64,000 nucleotides of DNA. It comes from MED660 sp002691025. Lineage in GTDB: Bacteria > Myxococcota_A > UBA9160 > UBA4427. The position numbers were made by a program, and so were the translations under genes. The DNA lies in NCBI GenBank assembly GCA_002170485.2, contig NHDZ02000073.1, positions 44,014 to 108,013 of the forward strand. Direction: 5' to 3'. This document shows positions 17,067 through 25,774 of this stretch, one piece after another. The notes under the pieces were generated by a model. The model worked only from the letters and a program-made list of their open reading frames with translations, was not told the origin of the DNA and made no database searches. Position 1 is the first letter of the stretch; every line of letters starts with the position of its first letter.

Positions 17067-18142
17067 CCGCCTTCTCGATCGGCCTCTTCTTTGGCGGCGA
17101 TATGGGACGCCACCGCATCGAGCAAGCCTGCCAATTCACCCTCCATCACAGCTTCAAGCTTGTGAAGCGTGACCCCCGCCCGATGATCCGTCACTCGACT
17201 CTGCGGGAAATTGTAGGTGCGGATCTTCTCACTGCGTTCTCCGCTTCCCACCTGAGAGCGGCGCTGGCTGGCCCGCTCGTCGGCCGCCTTCTGTTGTTCG
17301 AAAGCGTAGAGGCGCGAGCGCAAAACCGTCATCGCCTTGGCTTTGTTCTTGTGCTGCGACTTCTCATCCTGACACTGAACCACAACCCCCGTGGGGACAT
17401 GTGTGATCCGCACCGCTGAATCGGTGGTATTGACGCTCTGCCCCCCGGGGCCGCTGGCGCGCATGACGTCGATTCGAAGATCGTTGGGGTTGATGTCCAG
17501 ATCCACTTCTTCGGCTTCCGGCATGACGGCCACCGTCACCGTCGAAGTGTGAATCCGACCCTGGGCCTCGGTGGTCGGCACACGTTGAACACGATGGACC
17601 CCGCGCTCCCACTTCAGTCGCGACCAGACCGCCTCACCGTCAAACAGGGCGATGATCTCCTTGAATCCGCCGCCGGCCGTCTCGGAAGAAGAAAGTGGAT
17701 CGACCCGCCAGCCCAATTCATCCGCATAACGGCTGTACATCCGGAACAAATCTGCGGCAAAAAGAGCCGCCTCGTCTCCGCCCGTGCCTGCGCGAATCTC
17801 GAGAACGACATTCTTGTCATCATTCGGATCTCGAGGCCGCAACAAGTCAGCCAGTTTCTCATCCAGGACAAGATGCTCGGATTCCAACTCCTCGACTTCC
17901 GCTCGAGCCAACTCGGCCAACTCCGCATCGCTGTCGTCCAGCATGGCGCGAGAATCTTCAAGCTGCTCGATGACTTCTCGATAGCGAAGCCCGACTTCAA
18001 GCAGCGGTCGCAGACCTCCTAGAGCCTTGGCCAACTTCTGGTACTCACCCGCCTGCCGAGCGATCTCGGGATCAAGAAGCTGGGCTTCCAACTCTCTTGC
18101 TCTTTCCTCACTTTCAGCAATGCGGGCCAGATAATCAGCCAT
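17063..18142 (-). CDS. prfA: Peptide chain release factor 1
   Basis: RF1 terminates translation at UAA and UAG. The 359-residue protein has the N-terminal helical domain, EIRAGTGGDEAALFAADLF, and the catalytic GGQ loop in RASGPGGQSVNTTDSAVR followed by QCQDEKSQHKNKAKAM. Length is normal. Start ATG 18142. It lies 70 bp downstream of rho and overlaps prmC. Confidence 0.97.
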   Translation of the reverse strand: MADYLARIAESEERARELEAQLLDPEIARQAGEYQKLAKALGGLRPLLEVGLRYREVIEQLEDSRAMLDDSDAELAELARAEVEELESEHLVLDEKLADLLRPRDPNDDKNVVLEIRAGTGGDEAALFAADLFRMYSRYADELGWRVDPLSSSETAGGGFKEIIALFDGEAVWSRLKWERGVHRVQRVPTTEAQGRIHTSTVTVAVMPEAEEVDLDINPNDLRIDVMRASGPGGQSVNTTDSAVRITHVPTGVVVQCQDEKSQHKNKAKAMTVLRSRLYAFEQQKAADERASQRRSQVGSGERSEKIRTYNFPQSRVTDHRAGVTLHKLEAVMEGELAGLLDAVASHIAAKEEADREGG

Positions 18143-18212
18143 TCAGTCCATCCGATACACGATTTTTGTTGATGTGGATCACCCAGGCCGAAATCCATGG
18201 CCCACGATTGTT

Positions 18213-19697
18213 TCAGGAGTTCATGGACTCAAGAAACTCCTCGTTGGTCTCCGTATCCTTGATCTTACCCAAAAGAAATTCCATTGAGTCTACGGGCGAA
18301 AGCGGCGCCAGCAATTTTCGCAGAATGTACATCCGATTCAGGCTCTTCTCATCCAGCAACAGCTCTTCTCGACGAGTCGCAGAGCGGTTGATATCGATGG
18401 CTGGGTAGGTCCGACGATCCGCCAACTTCCGATCCAGCACAAGCTCACTGTTGCCTGTGCCCTTGAACTCCTCGAAAATCACTTCATCCATCTTGGATCC
18501 GGTCTCGATCAAGGCCGTACCGACGATGGTGAGACTGCCGCCTTCTTCGACATTTCGCGCCGAACCGAAAAAACGTTTCGGCTTCTGGAGTGCATTCGAA
18601 TCCACGCCCCCGGAAAGAATCTTGCCCGAGTGGGGAATCACGGCATTGTGGGCCCGCGCCAACCGGGTAATGGAATCGAGCAGGATCACCACATCCAGGC
18701 CGCGTTCCACCAGACGCTTGGCCTTCGCAATGACCATATCCGCCACTTCGACGTGACGAGACGCCGGCTCATCGAAGGTGGAGGAAACCACTTCAGCTTT
18801 CACGGTGCGCTGCATGTCGGTGACTTCTTCGGGGCGCTCGTCGATCAGGAGTACGATCAGATAGGCGGATGGATGGTTCTCCGCGATGGCATTGGCGATA
18901 TCCTTGATCACCATGGTCTTCCCCGCCTTGGGCGGAGAGGTGATCAGGGCTCGTTGACCGAGTCCAATGGGTGCGATGAGATCGATCACTCGAGTGGTGA
19001 GCCCTCCCGACTTCGATGCAAGCTTGAATTTGGACTCGGGATAGAGAGGCGTCAATTGGTCGAAAGGCACGCTTTCTCTCGCCGTATCGGGCGCTTCAAA
19101 ATTGATCTTTTCCACCTTGAGCAGCGCGAAGTAACGCTCATTCTCGGAGGGTTGGCGAACCTGGCCCTCCACCGTATCCCCCGTAGAGAGGCCAAAGCGA
19201 CGAATCTGGGAAGGCGATACATAGATGTCTTCCGGACCCGCTTGATAGCTCTGGTCCGGTGAGCGCAGGAAGCCGAAACCGTCCGAAAGAATCTCCAAGA
19301 CGCCCTGTGAAACAATCCGGACCCGTCTCTCGCTCTGGGCTCGAATCACCGCCAAGAAAAGTTCCTGCCGTCGCATCCCCGAGGCATTCTCGATCTCAAG
19401 ATCGACTGCCATCTGGGTCAGGTCCGCCGCCGTCTGAGCCTTCACTTCCTGGATGTAGAGCCGCTCGGCGTTTTCATCCTCGACCATATTCGCCTCTTCG
19501 GCCGCCAAGGCTTCATCCGAAGGCAGATAATCCCTCTTCGAGGCGGGGCCCCCGCCCGAGTTGCCCTTTCGAGACCCGCCGGCCCGGGGGCGGCGAGAAC
19601 GGCTGCGTCGACCTCGAGACCCGGAAGATCGAGAGGAAGAGGACCCGCTCGAATTTTCTTTCGATATTTTCTGTTCGCTACTCACTGAAATCCTCAT
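18213..19697 (-). CDS. rho: Transcription termination factor Rho
   Basis: Rho is the hexameric RNA-dependent ATPase that ends transcription. The 494-residue protein has a Ser/Arg/Gly-rich basic N-terminal extension (about 60 residues), the primary RNA-binding OB fold (ILSDGFGFLRSPDQSY), Walker A ITSPPKAGKTMVIKDI, Walker B VVILLDSITRLARAHN and the Q/R loop region SGGVDSNALQKPKRFF. Start choice is uncertain: ATG 19697 (used here) has a purine-rich run two bases away, while an in-frame GTG at 19685 has GAGG at better spacing. The long 5' untranslated region could hold autoregulatory sites. It heads rho-prfA-prmC-his. Confidence 0.95.
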   Translation of the reverse strand: MRISVSSEQKISKENSSGSSSSRSSGSRGRRSRSRRPRAGGSRKGNSGGGPASKRDYLPSDEALAAEEANMVEDENAERLYIQEVKAQTAADLTQMAVDLEIENASGMRRQELFLAVIRAQSERRVRIVSQGVLEILSDGFGFLRSPDQSYQAGPEDIYVSPSQIRRFGLSTGDTVEGQVRQPSENERYFALLKVEKINFEAPDTARESVPFDQLTPLYPESKFKLASKSGGLTTRVIDLIAPIGLGQRALITSPPKAGKTMVIKDIANAIAENHPSAYLIVLLIDERPEEVTDMQRTVKAEVVSSTFDEPASRHVEVADMVIAKAKRLVERGLDVVILLDSITRLARAHNAVIPHSGKILSGGVDSNALQKPKRFFGSARNVEEGGSLTIVGTALIETGSKMDEVIFEEFKGTGNSELVLDRKLADRRTYPAIDINRSATRREELLLDEKSLNRMYILRKLLAPLSPVDSMEFLLGKIKDTETNEEFLESMNS

Positions 19698-20190
19698 TCC
19701 TGGTCTGGACTGCCGCAAAACGGCCCGTATCCGAAGTGCCTGTACAAAAGAAGTATCCCCAAGGCGATCTGGGGGTCAGGATGAAGCCGGACTTCACCGG
19801 CAGCGCTGTCAGGGACACGCCGTCCAGGCTGGAGGGAAAAGGCTCATCGACTGGATTGGCCCATGAAACTTGATCTGGAACTTGATTTGAAGATTGCAAG
19901 GAAAGCCTGGGTCCCCCTGTCGGGGTCTCCGTTCGAAACGACGGGTTCGGATCGACACCGGCAGGGACTCTCAAGCCACTGCCTCAGTCGTCTCGTTTTA
20001 TGCGATTGGCTCTACCGTGAGAATGCGAGAAGTCGCTTGGATGGAAGGGACACGAATGGAAGAAGGGCTTGAGTCGTGTGTGCGGTTTTCAGAATCGGAT
20101 CAAACCGCTTCGTCTGGACCCCGTATGGACTCAGGAAATCAAGGCCATACGGGAAAGAGGAATCCAGCCTATATCCTGAAAACCGGCCTG
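19698..20190 (-). other. Intergenic region between pgeF and rho
   Basis: This stretch of nearly 500 bp has no frame with gene-like composition. It would form the leader of rho and the trailer of pgeF, both on the minus strand. Its main feature is the nested inverted repeat at 20083-20185, listed separately. No T-tailed terminator is seen. Confidence 0.5.
20083..20185. repeat. Nested inverted repeat (103 bp) next to pgeF stop
   Basis: The outer arms CGGTTTTCAG (20083-20092) and CTGAAAACCG (20176-20185) are a perfect 10-bp inverted repeat. Inside are CTGGA/TCCAG (20114-20118 and 20163-20167), and inside those CCCGTATGG/CCATACGGG, separated by about 16 bases. Nested in this order, the arms can close one extended hairpin with internal loops. 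No T run follows on either strand, so it does not look like a simple terminator. It may be a structured RNA element in the rho leader, or the remnant of a small mobile element. Confidence 0.55.
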
Positions 20191-20850
20191 TCAAGAAGAG
20201 CCCGAGGCTGCGATCCAGTGAAGCATCCGCCCCGCCGACTCCCCATCCCGACGATAGGAATGGAACCCTTCCGGGCTACACAATGTGCAGCTATCCGGCA
20301 CATGCCCGATCTGATCGCGTGGAAAGCCGGCCTTCAGCAGCACCTTTGTGACCACCTCTCCGAGATCGAGATGGAAATGATCCGGTCGTGATGGTCGGCA
20401 CGCTTCTTCAAGCCACTCCGCATAACGAGGCCGGAAAGCTTCCACAACCGGCCCATCGACTTCATAACAACACGAACCGATATGGGGACCTATCACCGCA
20501 ACGCAATCGTGACCGGAAAATGACGCTTCGGCCGACAACGCCAACAGCGCCTCCTCCACGACGCCGGCGGCCAGGCCCCGCCAACCGGCGTGAATGGCGG
20601 ACACGGCGCGTCCTTCATCGATCGCCACCAGGATCGGTACACAGTCCGCCGTCACAACACCGATAGCCAAGCCCGGCTGTCGACTGATGACGGCATCGGC
20701 ATCCGACAGGGAGAGTCGACCTTGCTCGTCCACCACGGATACCTCGACCCCATGGACCTGGTGGGGCCGAACTGTTTCGGGGAAGTGCTCCGGATCCGGA
20801 GCGGCCAGGGTGTGCTCGATCTTCCTCTCAGACAGAAGCCTATGCTTCAC
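20191..20850 (-). CDS. pgeF: Purine nucleoside phosphorylase / peptidoglycan editing factor (YfiH/LACC1 family)
   Basis: This family has copper- or zinc-linked purine nucleoside phosphorylase activity and, in E. coli, removes wrongly incorporated residues from peptidoglycan precursors. The 219-residue protein has all the family motifs: RPHQVHGVEV, VVTADCVPILV, AIHAGWRGLAAGVVEEAL, GPHIGSCCYEV and a C-terminal CTLCSPEGFHSYRRDGESAG. The His and Cys metal ligands are present. It lies 9 bp after the pseudouridine synthase gene, a common pair (rluD-pgeF). Confidence 0.93.
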   Translation of the reverse strand: MKHRLLSERKIEHTLAAPDPEHFPETVRPHQVHGVEVSVVDEQGRLSLSDADAVISRQPGLAIGVVTADCVPILVAIDEGRAVSAIHAGWRGLAAGVVEEALLALSAEASFSGHDCVAVIGPHIGSCCYEVDGPVVEAFRPRYAEWLEEACRPSRPDHFHLDLGEVVTKVLLKAGFPRDQIGHVPDSCTLCSPEGFHSYRRDGESAGRMLHWIAASGSS

Positions 20851-20859
20851 GAAACACCT

Positions 20860-21843
20860 CTACCCGGAACTACGATTCGACTTCGTCTTGAGAACATCCA
20901 TCCACCGAGCGAGATCCTTCGGAAAAGGTGCCTCGAAACGAAGGCCCTCCCCGGTGCCCGGGTGGACAAAACCCAGAACCGAAGCATGAAGGGCAGGGCG
21001 TGCCAAAGCAGGCAGCCCGGTTCGCCTCCCCTTACGAGCTCGACCATAGACCTCGTCCCCGTGAATGGGCATGCCGATAGAAGCAAGATGAACCCGGATC
21101 TGATGGGTTCGACCGGTCTCCGGTCGAATCTCGAGAAGGGTCGTCGCATGTTCCGGAAAACGCTCGAGGGTCTTCCAGCGGGTCAAGGCCACTCGACCGG
21201 CACGGGAGCGGGTCGACATCTTCTTCCGGTCGCGAACATGACGACCAATGGGCCGATCCACGACCCCTTCCTGCATGCGAGAGGTTCCACGAACGAAAGC
21301 ATGATAGACCCGTTCGATGGAATGGTCGCGGAATTGCACCGAGAGGCGATCATGCACGTCATCATTCTTGGCGGCCACCATCACGCCTGAGGTACCCCGA
21401 TCCAATCGGTGCACGATTCCCGGACGAAAAACTCCCCCCACCCCTGCCAGTTCGCCACAGTGGTGGAGAAGGCCGTTGACCAGGGTTCCTGTTCGATGGC
21501 CTGGAGCGGGATGGACCACCAACCCGGCCGGCTTGTCGATGACGATGAGGTCCGGGTCTTCAAAAAGGATATCGAGATCCATCGACTCGGGTTCAGGCTT
21601 TTCTGAAACGGGCACGGGCGGCGATACACGAAACTGGAAACCCGCTTGCACCTTCCGACTGGATCGGTCCAACGTTTCTTGATTCATCCACACCCGACCC
21701 TGATCGATCCAGGTCGCGGCCCGAGAGCGAGGCACGCCGAGAAGCTGCGCCAACACGCGGTCAACACGCTGCCCACTGAACTCATCCCCCACGACGAAGA
21801 CAAGCGGCTCGGCAGAACTCTCGGCCGTAGAGTCTTCTGTCAA
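20860..21843 (-). CDS. rluD: RluA-family pseudouridine synthase (RluD-like)
   Basis: The enzyme isomerises uridines in 23S rRNA. The 327-residue protein has an N-terminal S4 RNA-binding domain (QRVDRVLAQLLGVPRSRAAT) and the catalytic core with the essential Asp in HRLDRGTSGVMVAAKN, plus the TGRTHQIRVHLASIGMPIHG motif. The S4 domain and the pairing with pgeF favour RluD over RluA or RluC. Start ATG 21843. Confidence 0.9.
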   Translation of the reverse strand: MTEDSTAESSAEPLVFVVGDEFSGQRVDRVLAQLLGVPRSRAATWIDQGRVWMNQETLDRSSRKVQAGFQFRVSPPVPVSEKPEPESMDLDILFEDPDLIVIDKPAGLVVHPAPGHRTGTLVNGLLHHCGELAGVGGVFRPGIVHRLDRGTSGVMVAAKNDDVHDRLSVQFRDHSIERVYHAFVRGTSRMQEGVVDRPIGRHVRDRKKMSTRSRAGRVALTRWKTLERFPEHATTLLEIRPETGRTHQIRVHLASIGMPIHGDEVYGRARKGRRTGLPALARPALHASVLGFVHPGTGEGLRFEAPFPKDLARWMDVLKTKSNRSSG

Positions 21844-21866
21844 AGCAGAAAGGCTCGAGCCAAAAC

Positions 21867-22538
21867 TCAGCGCCGACCCAGGAAACGACTCCGGCTCTGA
21901 TCCGCACGGCTCACTTCGACTCGCGTCATGTAATCCGCAGCCACCTGGGTCGCCTCGAGTCCGATTGTCGTCGCGTAGGCCATGACGAAGCCGCGTATAT
22001 AGACGTTCGCCGGAAGATCCTCGAAGTTCTGGTCTTCAATGTTCCTCAGGTTCGTCATGCTCACTTTGGTGATCTCTGAAATCTCTTCAAGATCCACACC
22101 CGCTCTCAGCCGGGCCCGCCTCAATGTGGAACCATCAAAGCCGCCGCCTTCTACGTCGAACTCTTCGGCTTCCTCTCGGGCCTCGATCTCCATGCGGGGC
22201 TCACTGAAATCACGTTGTTCCTCCGCCTCCGGAAGGTCGACCTTCGGGGCCTCATCCACCGAACCCACAGGAAAGGACTCGACCTTGGCCGCTTCCTTTT
22301 CATCCAGAAGCAGATCATAGGCCGCACGCGTACTCTCATCCGAGAGGACGTGATAGGCCTCATCGATCCGCTCCAGAATGGCGCCCGCCTCCGCTTCGCC
22401 GAAGACCGAGTAGAGCGCAATCGAATCTCCCTCGTATGCGCTCCGGACAACACGATAGGCACGAGAAAGATCCTGGCTCGTGGCGCTTCGCTTCGACTCA
22501 AGAACCTCGTAGTGATCCTGTTCCAGCAGTTCTCTCAA
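21867..22538 (-). CDS. J-domain-like / RodZ-type helix-turn-helix fusion protein
   Basis: The 223-residue protein has three parts. Residues 8-75 resemble a J domain (DHYEVLESKRSATSQDLSRA ending with IDEAYHVLSDESTRAAYDLL), but the HPD tripeptide that stimulates Hsp70 is missing. Residues 80-130 are an acidic linker. Residues 135-210 are a helix-turn-helix domain of the HTH_25 kind found at the N-terminus of RodZ (LRRARLRAGVDLEEISEITK with LPANVYIRGFVMAYA). No membrane segment is present. TTG start at 22538 with GGAG seven bases upstream. It follows the MinD-like ATPase gene by 25 bp and is probably co-translated, hinting at a shared role in cell organisation. Confidence 0.75.
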   Translation of the reverse strand: MRELLEQDHYEVLESKRSATSQDLSRAYRVVRSAYEGDSIALYSVFGEAEAGAILERIDEAYHVLSDESTRAAYDLLLDEKEAAKVESFPVGSVDEAPKVDLPEAEEQRDFSEPRMEIEAREEAEEFDVEGGGFDGSTLRRARLRAGVDLEEISEITKVSMTNLRNIEDQNFEDLPANVYIRGFVMAYATTIGLEATQVAADYMTRVEVSRADQSRSRFLGRR

Positions 22539-22563
22539 AACAGTGCTCCAAGGGGATGGGAAA

Positions 22564-23628
22564 TCAAGAAGGCGATTCGATCAACTTTCGCGCAATTCGC
22601 TGCAGATACGAGGACGCCTCGGAGTCTTCCCGATATTCGATAAGCGGACGCCCTTCCAGAACCGATTTGCGTACGGAACCATCGTGATTCACGTAGCCAA
22701 CATATTCGGCCTCGATCCCGAAATATTTCTTGCAGACACTGGCCACAGCAAAGCCCAGCTTGATGTCTTCTTTTCTCTCGACATCATTGATGATGATTCG
22801 GGGGCGAAAGCTCGACATGGTCTCCACCAGGCGGTGCCCTTCGATGGGATCAAGAATCTCGATCTCCCTCATCAGATCCAGCGGACTCTGGATCCCGAGT
22901 TCATTGCGCTGGTCCATGGCCACCCGAATCAGATTGCGTGCCCCGTGGCCCAGAACCGCCAGGCGAAGACGACGATAGAAAGCTGCGCGGAGAAACGCAT
23001 ACGCATTTTCCACCGAAGTCGGTTCAGGCTGGAGAACGAGCAACCCTTCGTCGGCCACCAGGAAATAGTCGAGTGTGGCGGTCTGACTGCCTGCGCCCAG
23101 GTCGATCAAGACGAAATCGCAATCAAGTTGGCGAACACTCCGCAAGAACTCCACTCGACGACGATGACCGGGTTGAGGCTGGTCGAGGTTGGCATGCGTG
23201 CCGGCAATCAACTGTAGATTGGGTTGCGGGGTTTCCAGGACCAGCTTGCCGAGATCATCTTCCCGACCGGCCACGAAATCCGGAAGGCCCACCCGCGTGG
23301 TCCTCACTCCAAGGCAGGTATGCAGGTTCGGACCCTCGAGGTCGGCGTCCACGGCCACGACCCGGTAGCCCGCACGGGCGAGTACGCTCGCCAGGTTGGC
23401 AGAGACAAAGCTCTTGCCCACACCGCCCTTCCCGCCGCCCACCGCAAGAATGCGGGTTTGTCGTTTGAGCGAAGGACCGGGTTCCCTTTGCTCGGGTTGC
23501 AGCACATCGACCGCCAAGGACTTCCCTCTCGCACCGGGGAGTCTCTTCGCCTGAATCGCGAAGATCATCGAGACCCAGACGCCCCCCTTTGCCGCCTGGA
23601 CATTTTGCGAGGCGGTGACCCGCCGCAC
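22564..23628 (-). CDS. MinD/ParA-like P-loop ATPase
   Basis: The protein has a deviant Walker A motif (AVGGGKGGVGKSFVSANLAS), the switch region VVAVDADLEGPNLHTCLG, and Walker B FVLIDLGAGSQTATLDY, typical of the MinD/FlhG/ParA group that positions cell structures. Up to 354 residues are encoded from GTG 23628; ATG 23568 would give a 334-residue protein beginning MIFAIQAKR, and neither has a strong ribosome site. A C-terminal ~80-residue region is unlike MinD membrane-targeting helices. It sits between selA and the J-like/HTH gene. Similar to FlhG-type proteins, but there are no flagellar genes nearby. Confidence 0.8.
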   Translation of the reverse strand: MRRVTASQNVQAAKGGVWVSMIFAIQAKRLPGARGKSLAVDVLQPEQREPGPSLKRQTRILAVGGGKGGVGKSFVSANLASVLARAGYRVVAVDADLEGPNLHTCLGVRTTRVGLPDFVAGREDDLGKLVLETPQPNLQLIAGTHANLDQPQPGHRRRVEFLRSVRQLDCDFVLIDLGAGSQTATLDYFLVADEGLLVLQPEPTSVENAYAFLRAAFYRRLRLAVLGHGARNLIRVAMDQRNELGIQSPLDLMREIEILDPIEGHRLVETMSSFRPRIIINDVERKEDIKLGFAVASVCKKYFGIEAEYVGYVNHDGSVRKSVLEGRPLIEYREDSEASSYLQRIARKLIESPS

Positions 23629-23659
23629 TCAGACAAATTACCCGATGGGACTGCCCGCT

Positions 23660-25081
23660 TCAATGCAACGCGGACAGGATCCCTTGGATGAGATCGTCTT
23701 CCTGGTCTTCGCCGATGGCCCGAAGGTCAAGAAGGATCCTCTGATCCCGAATCCGAGACAAAATGGGAACCGGGGCGTGACGCAGACGAGCCGCGAACTG
23801 ACTCGCTGAGACCTGGGCCTTGATCGCGACAGCACAGCTCTGGATGTCGAACCCAGGCAGCGAACCGCCTCCCACGGGCACCGTCTCCTCCACCCACTCG
23901 ACCCCCAGCGAACCGCCTCTTTCAGCCACCGCCGACTCCAGTCGCTCCGCCCAGCGCCGGGTTCGCGCCTCGTGATCCTTCTGGGAGAGCATCAGTTGCC
24001 GAAGCACTGGAATCGTGTCCGGCGCGGAGCCATCCAGCATGCGAGAAAGGGTGAAATCCAGCGCCGAAAGGGCCATTTTGTCGAGCCGAAGCGCACGGGC
24101 GAGTGGATTTTGTTTCATTAAAGCGATGGAATCTTTCTTGCCCAGGATCAAGCCCGCCTGCGGGCCTCCAAAGAGTTTGTCACCGGAAAAGCACACCACA
24201 TCGGGACCCATCTGCAGACGACTGGGCACATGGGCTTCCGTGGGTACGCCCACGGACGAGAGATCCAGCAAGGAACCGCTTCCCAGATCCTCCACCACCG
24301 GAACGCCGTGCTCCGCTCCGATGGAAACCAGTTCGGCCAGTGACACTTCCTTCACAAAGCCCGTTTGCTCAAAATTGCTGCGATGCACCTTCAAGAGCAT
24401 GCCGGTGCGAGGGCCAATCGCGGACGCATAGTCGTGGGCATGGGTTCGATTCGTCGAACCCACCTCCTTTAATTCAACTCCAGCCTTTTTCATGACCTCC
24501 GGGACGCGAAAGGAGCCCCCGATCTCCACCAACTCGCCGCGCGACACCACGACCTCTTGGCCCGCGGCCAGGCTGTTGAGAGCCAACATGACGGCCGCCG
24601 CATTGTTGTTGCACACGTAGGCGCCCTCGGCGCCCGACAGATGGCAGAGTTTCTCGGTCACCGAAGCAATGCGGTTTCCTCTTTCTCCACTCTCCAGATC
24701 CAATTCCAGATTCGTGTATCCCATCGCGGCCTGAGCGGCGGCCTGAGCGGCTCCTTCCGCCATGGGAGCACGGCCCAGATTGGTATGGAGAGTCACACCG
24801 GTGGCATTCAGAACGGGGCGAGGCCACTCCATGGCCCATTTCGCGGCGTGATCAAGAGCCGCATCCAGGCATTGCTGCTCGATATCCGCTGGCTCCAGAG
24901 GAACCGCAGATTCCCCCCGGGACATCAACTGTTCCCTGACCTCGTCAATCGCCCGCTGGGCGGCCCGAGCGGGAATCCAATCGGCGATCTCAGGGGCGGC
25001 CCCTCGCACTCGATCCGTCAGCCGATTGACCGACGGAATTGCCCTGCGGGGGTCAGAGTTGACGTTTCGTGTCAGATCCAT
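23660..25081 (-). CDS. selA: L-seryl-tRNA(Sec) selenium transferase SelA
   Basis: SelA converts seryl-tRNA(Sec) to selenocysteinyl-tRNA with selenophosphate. The 473-residue PLP enzyme has the family motifs: HTNLGRAPMAEGAAQAA, ELDLESGERGNR, YVCNNNAAAVMLALNSLA, VVEDLGSGSLLDLS, and the PLP lysine in CFSGDKLFGGPQAGLILG. The preferred start is ATG 25081 with AAGG upstream; GTG 25099 is also possible. No selB or tRNA-Sec is visible in this window. Confidence 0.95.
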   Translation of the reverse strand: MDLTRNVNSDPRRAIPSVNRLTDRVRGAAPEIADWIPARAAQRAIDEVREQLMSRGESAVPLEPADIEQQCLDAALDHAAKWAMEWPRPVLNATGVTLHTNLGRAPMAEGAAQAAAQAAMGYTNLELDLESGERGNRIASVTEKLCHLSGAEGAYVCNNNAAAVMLALNSLAAGQEVVVSRGELVEIGGSFRVPEVMKKAGVELKEVGSTNRTHAHDYASAIGPRTGMLLKVHRSNFEQTGFVKEVSLAELVSIGAEHGVPVVEDLGSGSLLDLSSVGVPTEAHVPSRLQMGPDVVCFSGDKLFGGPQAGLILGKKDSIALMKQNPLARALRLDKMALSALDFTLSRMLDGSAPDTIPVLRQLMLSQKDHEARTRRWAERLESAVAERGGSLGVEWVEETVPVGGGSLPGFDIQSCAVAIKAQVSASQFAARLRHAPVPILSRIRDQRILLDLRAIGEDQEDDLIQGILSALH

Positions 25082-25774
25082 GACTTTACCTTGAGACACA
25101 CATTACACGGAGGAAAGAGATCCGTCGTCCGGCAACGCAAAGAGCGGGCCGACTCATGATCGTAGGGCATGATTGGGTTTGAGGTAAAAGCCCAAAAAAA
25201 GCCACACGCTTGGACTTGGAGCCATCTTTTATCTGGAAGAAGCAGCATATCCTCGCAACAAAGGGTTGGAAAGGCGACAACCTGCGCTGGATCTTCCCTA
25301 TTCCAACTGGGTATTCGTCAAACACAAACTCGACTGCCCTCAGTTCGCAAATTCCAAGTACAAGACCGTTGAAAATCGCTGAGAGCCGGGAAGGACTCCG
25401 GCGGGGATTCAACAGGTTGAGATGAAATCGGCGAGACGGACGAATCCGATTGAGTGAATGGCGACGAGGCGTCGCTTCGGGGCATATCGGGATCCTGGAT
25501 TCTCTTACCACCGTGAAATATCAAACAATTTCAACATCAAATACTGTGCGAGTCGCCTTATGGCTTGTTCCCGAATTCAGAAGAATCCACACATTCACAC
25601 GCGGTTGCGTTTATACGACCCGCTTGCCTGAGAAAGCCCAGAGCCTCTCCTTGAGTGGGGCGGCGCATGATTCTACGAGACGGAACGACTCGCCAACGCA
25701 AGAGCTGAAAGCCTGAATTCCATGATGACTTCCTCATAGGAGCCCGGCCCTTTCTCGCTCTGCTATTGGCAGAC
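25082..25774. other. Intergenic region between selA and rng
   Basis: About 690 bp separate the divergent selA and rng genes, and both promoters should lie here. The base composition is more AT-rich than its surroundings around 25500-25560. I looked for tRNA-Sec and found no cloverleaf. The open frames present are Arg/Pro/Ser-rich and lack ribosome sites. Confidence 0.5.

Noticed and set aside
25086..25511. A 141-codon minus-strand frame upstream of selA
   Set aside because: Arg/Pro/Ser-rich, no ribosome site, overlaps the selA start, and composition unlike neighbours.
25082..25774. Possible tRNA-Sec next to selA
   Set aside because: No long acceptor/T-arm cloverleaf or TCA anticodon context could be drawn.
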